Both the position numbers and the translations under genes were made by a program. Of a DNA stretch of 64,000 nt, positions 24,001 to 36,098 are shown in pieces. The DNA is from Callaeas wilsoni (taxonomy: Eukaryota; Chordata; Aves; Passeriformes; Callaeidae). The DNA is taken from NCBI GenBank assembly GCA_013398955.1, contig VWPU01017834.1, positions 124,001-188,000 of the forward strand, in the 5' to 3' direction. The notes under the pieces were generated by a model that saw only the letters and a program-made list of their open reading frames with translations, was not told the DNA's origin and did not search any database. The first letter of the stretch is position 1. Every line of letters begins with the position of its first letter.

Positions 24001-26941
24001 ACACATCTGGGAACACCCAGCCTTCGGAATGAGGCTCAGCATATCTTAACTCCAATGACATAGGCCTAGTGGAAAAAAATTGCAGTGCACATACCCCATC
24101 TCCAGCAAGTGCTTAGCAAGGACATGAGGTTGGAGTGTTAAAGAGCTGAGGTTTAACTCCCTGCTCCGGCTACTGTGTAAAAGAGCAGTAAAAGAGCATC
24201 TCCTGGTGCTACAGGGTGTGGGCAGTGTAAATACCCGCAACATTCTGAGACAATGAGGCACAAAGATCACTGGGAGTGAAGAGAGGACAGGAAAGAGAAA
24301 AGGCAGATGTAGTAGTTGATTCCTTTCTCTAGAAATTATATTTGCCAAACATATCTTAATGTCTGAGATTTCTGATGTTTGTTGGTTTTTTTTACCACCA
24401 TCAGATGAGTGAATATGACCTTTTTGCAAAACAAGCCAAGTTCATAATTTTCTTTTTTTAAAACTAGAGATTGCTTCTTAATTTTCTACTTGTTCTAAAA
24501 ACCCCACCTTTCAAGCGTTCTCTACTGTCTTGCCATATAATCAAAGTGAAGGAATGAAAATATACCCAAATGAGAAAATCATGCCAAAGTCAAGGAAATC
24601 AAAATTTGGCCTCCTACCTGTGTTTTATAGAAAACTGTCACAACTGTCTCCCAAATAACTTTTATAGAAGAAAAAAGAAAAATGGACTTCAGTTTAGTTT
24701 ATGTTCTTCTCAGAAGATGTCTTTACTGATGGCATCTGTGCTCTTCTGCACTCACAGTGAGCAATGTGGCTTTGTTTTTCATAGTGATTTGCTCACTTGC
24801 AGTCCAGCATTCAGCCATTTGGTATTTCTGTAAAATCTGAAGTTGTACTTAAACTCCAGTTTGCAAGTGAGAAGCAGAACTGGCACAGAAACTCTCTGTA
24901 GTCTGTAGGTGCATTAATCAGTAAAATTCTCTCAGTTTAAAGCAGACAGTTGTGTTATTTATCACAGCAAATAAAGTAAAGAAGAATTAGTAAAAGTGGG
25001 GAAATGCCTGTAATTCTCCTGCATATATCTAAAATATTTCTTTTTGTGAATTTACTTTCATCACTTACTATTTGTGTCTCAGTTATTTGCCTTTTCTGTG
25101 ACTGTTTCAGAATGAGGACTTTTCTGTTCTTGTCTTCACAGCTCATAACTTTTATTACTAGGATCAACTCTCTTTCCTTCTCACCACATTTTAAAGAAAC
25201 CAGATTTTTTATGATGTGGTAAGTATTACTGAGCACAGTATAAGTGAAGTCTTGCCAGAGATTTCATTATTACTTCCTTACATTTACATCCTACATTTAT
25301 AGCACCATGTTGGCTTTTAAATTTATTCCCAAAGTTATCTAGACATTCATGGACAGAAGACCACTATTATATCAAAATTCTTGAGGACATGCTTTCCTCT
25401 GCTTCATTTATACACTCTCTTTGCTTTAGGGTTTTTTTATTTCAATTGAGAATTTTTTTTTTCTCCATTTACAAACATATATGCAAGGAACTGAGCAAGG
25501 TCACAAGGTGTTTTTCTCTCCTTATTTTTTTCTGTAGGGTATTATTACATCGAGAAAATGTGGTAAGAAATTACCATCTGATCTGATATTTGTGTCCTAC
25601 ATTGAGTACCTGATAAAATAACCAAGTACGTCATCAGAAGATGGATGATTTTGTGGATAAGCCTCAACCCCCCGTACAATAAACTTTATAGCACATTTAC
25701 AGGCTTCCTGTGGGCTTGTATATATTGCAGAAAATGTCGTGTCATGAAGAAATGCTTGGATTAGAGCCAAACCAAGGCTGCATGTCCACAAAAAATAATG
25801 CACTGCTGGGGAGATATAATACCTTGAGACCCGAGAGCAATGCAGCTGTATTGGCCTGAGGATAATGAGCTTCTCTGCAAGGTGCATTAGCACTGATGGA
25901 AATATCATCTCCCAGTTTTGAAACTTGCCTGGCTTGGGTCCACCCAACTCTGACAGTTTTGAATATTCCTTGTCCTGTCCCCTTTTCAGGGACTTTTAGC
26001 AAGTGGTTTCACTCTGTTTCTATTATTGTATTTCCTATTACTCTCCTGTAATATTATTATTTTTGAAAATTGATGGAAATGTATTTCTCTCTGCCTGTTA
26101 AAGTTACAATTGATGTATCTAGAAATCTCTTTCTTTTTATATATTCAAATAGAGCCCTCCATTACAGAATCTAAATATCACTTTGAAAGAAATAATAAAT
26201 AGAAATCAAAATAGTCAGAGGCTGAGGGTTAATAAAGTCTATATAGCACTGTGAATTGGTGGTCAAAAAAGCCTTGGCAATCAGTAAAACTGCAGGAAAC
26301 AAAACAAGAAAATGCGTGTATTTTTAAATAGCTGCTTTTCCAGTTACGCAAGACGGGAATCAAAACAATATGATGGAAAATACAAGCAATAAACTATGTT
26401 ATATTTTAACTTAGTTTTTATTTTGTTACCATGAAAAAACCTCACATTACTGCAATACTTAAGCTATTACATGTTCTTTTGTTTGGTTGGTTTTCTTTCC
26501 AGAGGTTAAATAATTCTTTAATTATAATAGGCTGAGAAACTCTGTTCAGGCTATGCTCTAGCCAAAAAAGGCACCACAGGATATCTTTGCATGAAAAACC
26601 TGGGGATAACCAAGGCACTTCCTCTGCAATCTGTACTGACTTCCAGACAAACCCTCTTATAATTTTTTAGCCCTTTTTGAGATTCAGAGAACTCAGAGAA
26701 CAGAAAAGTTCATCTAAAAAACTTTTGGAATAATAATAATAGTAATCATCATAATTAAAAAATACATGCTACATGTGTTTCTAATATAATATCATGATAA
26801 TTCTCAAAATAATTTACAAAAAATATCAATCCCTCTCTTCTCAGTAAGAGGCCTGTGTAGTGTGTCTTGTTCACCTTAGAGAAGGAATCCCTGTCTTTCT
26901 TATCCTTAGCTGGCCTTTTTTTTTCTTTTTTTTTAACCCAG
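24001..26941. other. Gene-free AT-rich unique sequence
   Basis: No gene is recognised. It contains a SINE-head-like stretch near 24100-24180 that I rejected, minus-strand open frames of 127 codons (24429-24046) and 116 codons (25947-25597) without known motifs, and an (AAT)n microsatellite at 26728-26757. The segment 25600-25980 is somewhat richer in GC and could be an unrecognised old repeat. Confidence 0.5.
26728..26757. repeat. Imperfect (AAT)n microsatellite
   Basis: Four to five AAT units are followed by degenerate AAT/CAT units. Such tails often mark the 3' end of old SINEs or LINEs, but no body can be recognised to the left. Confidence 0.75.
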
Positions 26942-27057
26942 CAATTTCATGTTTGTGTGTTGTGGTGCAGGTTGAGATGCACCTCGAAGACCTTTTCAAG
27001 CCTGCTGAGTACCCAGCAGTGGTTGAAGCTTCAGTGGAGTACACGGAGCTCTGCTAA
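26942..27057 (+). other. Weak candidate terminal exon (splice acceptor plus open frame)
   Basis: A strong 3' splice-site-like signal precedes it: a nearly pure T tract (about 26915-26935) and then AACCCAG, with the AG at 26940-26941. From 26942 the frame stays open and reads ISCLCVVVQVEMHLEDLFKP (26944-27003) and on to ...VEYTELC, ending in a TAA at 27055-27057. The second half is compositionally protein-like, acidic and with balanced codons, and an AATAAA occurs 280 bp downstream at 27337-27342. Against it: the frame is short, no upstream exon is identifiable, the translation resembles no protein I know, and good polypyrimidine-AG signals are common in AT-rich introns. A chance open frame remains more likely. 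Confidence 0.15.
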
Positions 27058-29099
27058 ATGTTTCTTCTCTTTACCCCGGGACAGCCTGCTTGGTGAAATA
27101 TAACAGGCTGACACAGCTGAAAGCCAAGAGAACACTTTGCCCCTTTAGAATTTGATTAGTTTATCATCTCTCAACAAAGCCAGCTGCTTCAATACAAACC
27201 ACTGCCAACCTCCATGGCCCCCACGCACCCCCATTTGCCCAGGAGGGCCAAACTATGCCAGCTTTACTGAAATCAGTGTCAGGCACTAGAACCTCACACC
27301 CTGTGTGTCATTCAAGGCTTGCTTCTCCATCAGTATAATAAATACCTCATGGGATGGGATCTGGTACTCAGAAGGCATGACAAATCCTGAGTCACTCACA
27401 CCACATCTTTTAGTACATGAGTATTTGGGCATTGCCTTTTCCTCTGAAGGTCTCACTTCTAAGCATAGCTTGAGTCAAACTATTTTAACTTATAAGATCT
27501 GAGACCACCTTTGCTTTTAATATGCTTCCTTAAAACGTGACCACCATTCTCTGGGTCTTAGTTGTGCTAGTTTTTGTTCATGCAGTGAAATCATATTTCA
27601 TCTTCTTTTCTAAAATGCACTGAAATGTATTGAATGACTCCATGTGGTGGAGGGAAACCATACTCTTACCTACGACATTTAGAATTTTAAAAAGGGGAAA
27701 TTAATTTCAGTGCAACAGAACTGCTTCTCAGAGATTTATAATGTGGTCTGATGGACAACTACACACAAACTATGCCAGTATCATCCCAGCTAAGCAAGGC
27801 ATTTGGGCTTTTCACAGCAGAACAGCAATGGTAATTGATTGCAGGTGTTCCAGGCAGTGAGCAGCACTGGGATTCTTCACTCCTTCACCCTGCCTCAAAC
27901 AGCACCGCGTCAGCAGGAGGATGCATCGGGCTGATCCCTTTGCAGGTATTGAACTCGTGACATGTTTGGAAAACAACAGACTCAAAACTTGCTTTTTGAG
28001 GAAGATCTTGTTTTTACCAATATTTCTTCTGTGACTTATAAAGTTTGTGACTTTTCCTTTCTCGATAGGAGTCTACTGTATATAGAAAGATGCAAATAAA
28101 AGTTTAGATTTGTAAAATGTAGAAGATGTAGGGAAGTCTTGGGCATCTGAAGGAAAGGGAAAAGGAAAGGGAAAGGGAGAAGGATAGGGAGTATTTGACA
28201 AGGACTGACACAGTAGGATAAGAGGAAATTGTAATAGAAAATCAACTTTCACCAATTGTGTAAGGTCCACTAGATTCTTTGCCTTTATAGGTGCTTCTCC
28301 ATGGTATAAAAGAACTAATGCTTTGATTTGTTTAAGAGAAATAACAGACTTCATTTAGGGACCAACATCCCACTTGAAATAAAAATCTAAAATGTAACGA
28401 AATATGCCATTCTGTGTAATGAAATACTTTGTTTAATCTTAAGAAGCCTTCTTTTACCTTAAAAATATCCAAAGAATATTGGATTTTGACATTAAAACTG
28501 AAAATCTTGCCTTAGAAAATTAAAGAAACAGGTTAAGTTAAGCAGTTTACTTCTGAATAACAGTAGATGAAGAATAAGAGTTGTTTCTGACTCTCATTTG
28601 GGCTGGCTGACAGCTGGATCCTGTTGAAGCAAACAGTTTGTGATGAGTTAGTTCCAGGGCTGGAAGAGCTGCTTTTCTCACACAAACATATTTCCTGAAT
28701 TTGATTAAAATTTACAATTGTATTTTTGGTGAGCGCATTAACATAGAAAAAGACCTCACAAATCTATTTACTCTTCCAGCGAGGTGTGAACTGCCTGCGC
28801 TACCTCTGCTCCTCTGGGGATTATTTTGAATCCTCACCAGTTCAGAGCTCTGAGTGAGATTCTTCTGTAGTCCCAGGCAGTGCACACAGGTCAGCACCGT
28901 TTCACCTGTGGCACAGAGGGATACCAAAGGTGGCTTGTCAGTTTAATAACAGCTTTGTATCCAGCAGTATTGGGACCAGGGAAGTGTTACGGTTGTGTGG
29001 CAGTGAAATACAAATCGACCTGGACTAGAGAAAGATTTCTGGATTAAGTAAAGTGGATAGGAGGAAGCATGCAAACAAGAATGAGATAGAAATCAAAAG
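27058..29099. other. Gene-free sequence with a purine tract
   Basis: No gene or dispersed repeat is recognised. It holds a polypurine tract at 28150-28191. About 28590-28990, just left of the LINE relic, is slightly GC-richer and may include unrecognised upstream LINE sequence. Confidence 0.5.
28150..28191. repeat. Polypurine (GGGAAA)n-like tract
   Basis: About 42 nt consist almost wholly of A and G, with repeated GGAAAGGGAAA words and one T. It is a low-complexity mirror-type sequence with triplex-forming potential. Confidence 0.85.
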
Positions 29100-29680
29100 G
29101 AGTGGTAAGATGAGTACTTCACCAGGTCCTGATGAATTTCTGCTAAAACCAAGTGGGATTTCGCTTACTAATTTGATGGAACTGGAAGAGGACTTCAGGA
29201 ACTGAAGAGTCACAAAAGTAAAAGCGAAGAAAGGTAATGGAGGCACGTTAATATTTGATGCTGCAGGGAAATTTGATGAAGATGAAACAACACGGGCAGA
29301 AGAATTTGGAAAGGAGACTGACGTGCTCTGGCTTTGTGAGACAATTATGATTGTAGGGTATTTTATCTAGGACAAAATGAGAAGACTGAAGTCACTACAT
29401 CACTTAGGGAAGGTGTAGTTAGTAAATTGTTCCCATGTAGCAGAGAATGAACAGAGAGAAAGGAGGATTCTGTAGACTGGAAAACTTAATTATCGTACAT
29501 TTGTATGTTACAGCTTATTCCACTTGAATTTTAGCAAATTGGTACTGGACATAGAATGGTCACTCATTATTTGCAATGCCTTCAGCTGCACATGGGACAA
29601 AGTTGTCTTACAAACTCTAGCATTACATGGCTGGGCTGTTTTTGGGGTTTACAAGGATCCAGAAGGTGGACTCCTGCAGT
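29100..29680 (+). mobile_element. CR1-like LINE, reverse-transcriptase fragment (decayed)
   Basis: Plus-strand translation shows two ordered RT blocks in the same reading frame. At 29125-29136 the residues GPDE fall within STSPGPDEFLLK, the start of the CR1/L2 RT fingers. EDFRN followed by a stop lies at 29188-29205, and KKG at 29227-29235, matching the usual EDW(R/K)K...VFKKG spacing. At 29560-29640 LIICNAFS...KVVLQTLALHGW fits the palm block of form IYLDFSKAFDTV...LLxKLxxHGxxxW. The distance from GPDE to the AF pair is about 150 codons, close to the family's roughly 135. Internal stops and a missing catalytic aspartate after AF mean it is dead. The open frame 29524-29769 is only a surviving piece of it. 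CR1 is favoured, but an old L2 is possible. Confidence 0.66.
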
Positions 29681-32600
29681 CACCACCATTCTTGGCAGCT
29701 TGGCAGGGAGAACTTTCCATTCCTGGGTTTCCTAACTATGTCTCTGGGTGCAGGGCCCTGGAGATCTGAATATGCAGGTTGGTTTGCTTTCTCTGTTTCT
29801 GGCAGGATGAAACAGTTTCAGTCCAGTTTGCCGCGACTCCCAGCTCTAGGTGTAACACCAAAACAGGCTATATTGACTAACACACAAGGTTGAGCCCTGA
29901 ACCACATGAATCAAAGCAAAAAACTGCATAGCAAAATTCTATCTCCTGCTTGAACAGCAGCTCCCTTGCTCAGCCGGTTCAGTGTCCCTCACCAGCACAG
30001 CTGTGGCCAGTCATGACTGCAAAAGCCAGGGATCCAGTTTGAGCTACATCTGCCAGGTGGATCCTATGGCCTCCACACCAACTCCCATTCCAAAAACTCT
30101 GTTCCTTGGAGTTATACTTTAAGTACAAATGCCTGTGACTTTTTCTCTGGATTTCATAACTATTCAGCCACGGGAGGAGTAGACTATGAAAACGTCATTC
30201 AGAGCTCTTTTAGGGATTAGTGGCACAGGCTCTCTTGTTCCTAGTTATCAGCCTTTGCAAACCCAATTAAGGCCACTAATAAATGTTGATTACATGTTAT
30301 ACAAGACAGTAGTTTTGTATGTTCAATGGATTTTTGTTGTGCTTGCAGCCTCCATTAGAGACTACAAAATATCTAACCCAGTAAGAGATGGTGAGAGATG
30401 CATTGACATGCACAGTTGTATTAGCTCATGTTTCAGCATCATGATAGAAAGGTTGTTACTGGGATCCCCCTTGGATGAGTGTTTAATGTTTAAATGCCAG
30501 TGTATGAAACTGGCGGGATTCAGAGACTTCCAGTCCTCAACGTCCTGTGAGTTTTTACACTGCCCCTTCTGAAGTCTGATGACATGACTGTCAGCTTTTC
30601 ATCTGTCAAACTTGCTATCAACAAACATCACATTTGTTGGTCTTTAATTAACATATTGTAATGTAACCTTAATGAAAGATTTAATCAGTTCTTGTTATAT
30701 TTATCTCAGCTGTTGTTTTACAAGACACTATAGAAAAAACTGTCAAAAGACTTCAAAATCAGAGAGAAAATTAGTACCCAAATTAATTAATTGATAAATT
30801 ACCAAATTCTATTTTGTAATGTACTTAGGGAATTGTCCTGATTTACTGAAATTAAATAAAGATGGAGTATTTCTCGGAATCTTTGATAATACTGCTAGCA
30901 AGTGAACTTCATTGCTATAGCTGCAAAAAACAAATAACCACTATAGAAATGTCAATGTCAAGAGTAAAGGAACTAAACTAAAAAAAAATTCCATGACTTA
31001 GTGCCTGCATTAGATTAACAGCTCAACTATTTTAAGAAGAAAAGGACAAGTTTTTAAAAATTTACCATTGATGTAACTTTTATAACTGTAAGTATACTTC
31101 TGTAACCCACACTTACATTGCTTTGACTTTGCTGCATTCCCATATCCTGTATCTGTCACTCTCTCCTTTTCTGGTTATATAAAGAAATAAGTTGTGTTAC
31201 TGACAATTTTCTTTATGTTCAATAAAAGCTTGAAATCAGAAACTCAATTTGAAACAAGATGTTTTAATTAATGATAACAAAGCTGAAGATAATTCTGGTG
31301 GGAAAATATTAGATACATTTATTGTTCTCCTCAGATAAGAAATGTATTGCAAAGAAACATCAGAAATTCTTGGTTGATTACCTTCCTCAAATATTCAAAA
31401 ACTGAAAAACCCCACCTTTTCTTGAGTAAGAACTCATGGAATGTTCCTAAGCAAACAAAAATGTACTCTTAACACTGCTAAATCTGTTGTAGTTAATATG
31501 TAAGGCCTTTGATTAATTAAGTTGATCTCTGTTTTCCCTCATCTTTTATTGATTCCACATGGACTGGTCAGAATGAGAAATCTCATCAGTGTTGTGTGCA
31601 GTTTAGCTACAGCTTGTACAGAATAACATATGCCTGCGTCACCACAGATGTTACAAGACAGAGAGAAAAATAAATACTGTAAACTAAGGAATTAAGGGCT
31701 ATTTCCCCTTCACTAATTCTTATTCAGGACAACAAATTAACATGAATTTAATATCAAGTCAAATGTAAGGAGCTGACAAACCGTGATCTCAACAAGGGAA
31801 GTACTTCCAGAGATTTGACTACATTAGCATCCCCCTGCCCTCTTTACTGAGTGTTGGTGACAATGGGGGTGGTAAATCAGTAGCATTCCTGGAAACTGAA
31901 TCCAGCATCCATCCATCATGCTATATATAAGATTATAAAAGCTTTGAGAATGCTTTAATTTTCAGACCACACCAAAGTTATCCCCACTACTTTCTTATCC
32001 AGGGCAAACTTTTCCTTGGGTGTCTGTGAATGGTCACTTTTAGTGTGTCTCCATTGCCATGGTCCAGGTTAGAGGCATACTTTTGAAGTGAATCTCCTGA
32101 TCATCCTTTCATGAGACTCTTTATCTGCAGTGAGTGCATGAACAGGCTTTCTTTCAGACCATGTGCTCCAGAGGGCACTCAGTATAATGCAAATATCACT
32201 GGATGTTGGATTCAGAGGACCAGACTCATGGTAAAATTCAGAAGATCACAGATTGGACATCTAATTCTCAGGACCAGCTGCTCCATTCTGTAGAACTAGT
32301 TGCACATGAAACAGACTTTATATCGTTCTCTAGGTTTGTCCCTATGCATCAGCAGCTGACAGAGAGGGGGTGCATGGAAGAATTAGAAGATAGGACTAGA
32401 TTGTTTATCCAGGGATTATTTTCCAAACCCTCTGATCTCAACTGTGTGACTGAGTGTCACTATACTGAAAAAGGGGTGACTAATGAGGTCAAGAAATTGT
32501 TCTTTTCCCTGGCACTTTTACAGTGTCCACAATGCTGGACAAGACAGAAGACAAAGATAACAAAATTTGCTAAAGGGTGCCTGTAGACTTGGTTTAACAT

Positions 32601-35399
32601 GAGATCAGAAATTTTGCAGATTCATCTTCATGTAAAAGTTCACTGCTTTTAATAGATCAAGCCAAACATGCTGTTAGATTAATAGTCTCTATAACCTATA
32701 TTTTCCTATATTTTCTATAGAAAATGTCCACTTTTTTTTGTATGATAAAACAGTAAGTTTGTGTATATTAACTGAAAAGCTCATGTTAAAACCATTCTCA
32801 TTAAACATGTACTAAAATCAGAGACAGAAATGATGGTGTGTAAATAATTTCAGAATAGGGCCGTATAGTATTTTGCTTTACATTTAATAAACAAGACTGC
32901 TGTTGTTTGTGTGTTTTTAAATTAAATATTGAGCTTTGTTAATTAAGAATAGCAATATTTATAATTATTAACTCTGACAGATAAATATGTATTTCTTTCT
33001 TTTTCTTATAGTTTTCTTAGTGGGATAGCATGGGGGCTTAACATAGTGAGAAGAGTTACCTCATACTTTTTTTGGAATCAAAAATTAGAAGAGCTTAAAA
33101 AACTGAACTCTGCTTAAGGTTAGACATATTATACAAGTGACAAGTGACAAGTTGATGCAAAAGAGAAATATCTGGTTTGGAAAACTTTTGTAAGAAAAAT
33201 TAGATCAATAAATATGGGATAAAGGCTTTTCTTGGAGGCACAGATCTACTGGGAGGGAGAGGGCGCAAGCTGAATTAACAGCATTGCCAAAATGGGCTGC
33301 TGCAAAGCACTCTGCTGTGCCAGGGGTAGGGAGATGTTCCTCTGCTGACACAACTCTCTTTTAAATGAGTTGGTGCTGTCCAAATCTTTTAGGTTTAGTG
33401 CAAGCAGCTTCCTTTGGACTGTGCTTCCTCTGCAGATGTGGAACCAAGAAAGCCTGAGGCTGCAGGATTTGCTGTGCATCCAGCAGTGCAGCCTTAGACC
33501 AGCAACTTGCAGCAAAACCCTCACTGATTTGAGCTTGCTGCTGTTAAAGCTTACTGATTTGCTTGACACTTTGCATAAACATTAGATCTTTTATAAAAGC
33601 CAGATTAGATCTATTTTTTCCCTTTTTTCCAGAGTTATGAATTAATGTACTCAAAGTATTCTTTTTTTTTTTTTTCCAGAGAAAAGAGGGCAATGACAAG
33701 GACTGTCAAGTATTATTCATTTTGAATCTTACACTCAGCCTCATTCCAATGCCACTGGAAGCAAAAGGAGGTTTCTCAGATGATTTCAATATTATGGACC
33801 CATACTAGACTGGGAGATTGGGAGATATCGAGTTCCATTCATTGCCGCTGAAATTAAAAGCACATCCAGCTTTTCACAAGCTCTTAGACTGAACTGATTT
33901 AAAGTTTGAGTTGAAGATTTTGGAATTAATTTAAAATTGAATCTAACCTCTCAGATTATTATTCTTCATATTTATGGAATTGATTTAGAATCTCTATTTA
34001 GAATTAAATGACTTCTTACTCTATCAAACTGCCATTTCTACATGCCATAATAACATTTGCCCTATCCCAGGAAACTTTTGAACTAAGGGCAAGGAATCTG
34101 TGAGAAAAGATAGCATCATGTGAGATACGTGCTGTGGGAAACTGAGAAAGAGGCAGTAGAAAAGTAATATAAAATGTAGTCAGAAAACTGTCAAAGAAAG
34201 TAGAATAATAACAAAAGCAAGCTTATTTTAGAACTTCCTGTTAAAACGTATCATCAAAATTTTGGAGCCATGGACATACCATATACACACACATTTGTAC
34301 ATATATAAGGATTTTGGGAGGCATGGACTTTTTTTTACAATATAGATAACTTTCTTTATTCAACATGCAAGTATTTCTTCCTAATGCTACCTCATATCTA
34401 CATGATTCATTCATTTTACCTTATTACTGGTATTTTTCAAATAATAAACATTTTGTGGGTTTTTTTTGCTAGAAATTTACTAAAATTACCTGATTTGGGG
34501 CAAGTGACTTGCATATAGTTTCTAAAAATGTAGTGGCTTCCCAGTCCTGATCCACTCAAATACACACAATGTGCCCACTTGATACATCAGCTGAGTTTCT
34601 GCTTCATTCTGCTACTTCTAAGGTGGTAGGTAGGAGTGAGGAATTAGTAAACTTCCCCTCTGTGCCACCTGGAAAGAACTGTGGAGATAAAAATTGCCAA
34701 TAGCAGAGAAGAACTGAGAGTGATGAGTACAAGGACATTGTTTTCTTCAAAGCAAGCAGAAACAAATTCACGAGAAGATTTGGAAAAAAGAGAGACTATT
34801 TTTCTCTTGAAAGCATTTAGGATTTGTATATTTAAAACTCAAACACTGCAAAATACAGGTGGAGTCATTGTTAGACAGTAAATTTGGTGATTAACATATT
34901 GAAGATGTCCGGAAGTAGTAGTTGTAAAATGCTGCCCCCATTACCTCACAAACTTCTGTTCTTTCTTTGAGATTTCTTTGTTCCCAAATTTATGTGGACA
35001 GTGGCCTTCTTTAGCTATGCTTATGATACGTTATTAATCTGGATACATTATTGCTAAAAATATATACATGAAGAAATCAGTAGGAATTTAGACCTGTACT
35101 GTTGTTGTGTAATCAGAAATTTTTATACCAAAACTTTTTTCTGGATTGGAAATGATGCTGAAAAGGAGCTATTAGGAAAATTAATTTTGATAAAGTACTG
35201 ATTTAACAAGACATTTGAAAAAAATTTCAAATTCTTAATTAATTTTCCCAAATTAAGTCTCTTTTAGTATATCTTTAATATAAAGATTCTTCTCCAAAAT
35301 TTCTATCAAACAAAAATAAAAAAAAACATATGAAAGCCAACTAAAATCAGCAGTACTTTGGGGCACAAAGTAGGATTCAAATGTGAAATATCTGTCTGT
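29681..35399. other. Gene-free AT-rich unique sequence
   Basis: No gene is recognised. Open frames of 128 codons (30186-30572) and 127 codons (32203-32586) on plus and 107 on minus (33569-33246) show no domain, signal peptide or repeat structure. The 30186 frame starts shortly after the LINE relic but does not continue it. A T-rich run lies at 33662-33675, and an A-rich stretch lies at about 35308-35329. Confidence 0.55.
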
Positions 35400-36098
35400 C
35401 CACTGCTGCCCCACCACCATGCCTTGCTGCAGCAGACTGAGGTGCTGTCAGTGAAAACATGCTTTGACTCATTGCTCAGGCCAAGGCTGATGCACCTGGA
35501 ATCCTGAGTGAGCTTCGGGCCCCTCACTAAAACAGCCCCTGAGGTGCTGGAGCGTGTGCAGAGGACAGTGGAGTTGGTGGAGGGGCTGGAGCACAGGTCC
35601 TTTGAGGAGCAGCTGAGGGAGCTGGGCTTCTTCAGCCTGGGGAAGAGGAGGCTCAGGAGACCTCATCGCTCCCTGCAGCTGCCTGAAGGGATGGGCCTGA
35701 AGGGATGGGAGGTGAGGGGTTCGGTCTCTTCTCCCAGGCAGCAACGGATAGAACAAGGGGAAATGGCCTCAAGTTGTGCCACGAGAGGTTCAGATTGGAT
35801 GGTAGGAAAAATTTCCTCACTGAAAGAGTGGATAAGCATTGAATGAGATTCCAAGGAAAGTGGTGGAGTCACCATCCCTGGTTCAGATTGGATGTTAGGA
35901 AAAATTTCTTCACTGAAAGAGTGGATAAGCACTGAATGGGCTTCCAAGGAAAGTGGTGGAGTCACCATCCCTGGAAGTGTTCAAAAAATGAGTGGATGTG
36001 TGCCTTTGCAAAGTGGTTTAGTGGACATGGTGGTATTCAATCAAAGGTTGAACTTGATGATCTTGGACATCTTTTACAACCTTAATGATGTTGTGATA
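35400..36098 (+). mobile_element. CR1 LINE, 5'-truncated 3' end, best-preserved copy in the window
   Basis: From about 35510 the plus strand follows the avian CR1 3' consensus as I recall it. 'ttcgggcccctcactaaaac' and 'gaggtgctggagcgtgtgca' are followed by the 'gaggagcagctgagggagct', 'ttcttcagcctggggaagag', 'aggagacctcatcgctccct' and 'ggtctcttctcccaggcagc' equivalents. The 3' untranslated block then begins 'aagttgtgccacgagaggtt' and runs to 'gtggagtcaccatccctgga'. It ends in 'gaacttgatgatcttggaca' and a degraded terminal ATGATG-type repeat near 36085-36098. The start is weaker (about 35400-35500 fits a 'ggccaaggctgatgcacctgg' segment). A 93-bp tandem duplication lies at 35787-35972, and the 'ggaggttgtag' segment is replaced by a short GAAGGGATGGG duplication near 35686-35710. 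Open frames on both strands here are by-products. Confidence 0.92.
35787..35972 (+). repeat. 93-bp tandem duplication inside the CR1 element
   Basis: The units 35787-35879 and 35880-35972 both begin GGTTCAGATTGGATG and end CACCATCCCT. I count 5 mismatches in 93 positions. The recalled CR1 consensus has this segment once, so the duplication arose in this copy or in a close source element. The right-hand unit is closer to consensus at the discriminating positions I can judge (GTTAGG, TTTCTTCAC, GGGCTTCC). Confidence 0.93.

Noticed and set aside
24090..24200. tRNA-SINE-head-like stretch (GAGGTTTAACTCCCTGCTC)
   Set aside because: It resembles the B-box region of amniote SINEs, but no A box, core or tail follows; too little to call.
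25600..25980. Possible minus-strand LTR (TGTCAGAG start, AATAAA-like words)
   Set aside because: The order of promoter and poly-A elements is not convincing and no family words are recognised.
32203..32586. 127-codon plus-strand frame
   Set aside because: The translation has cysteine and histidine residues but no zinc-binding spacing or known motif; probably chance.
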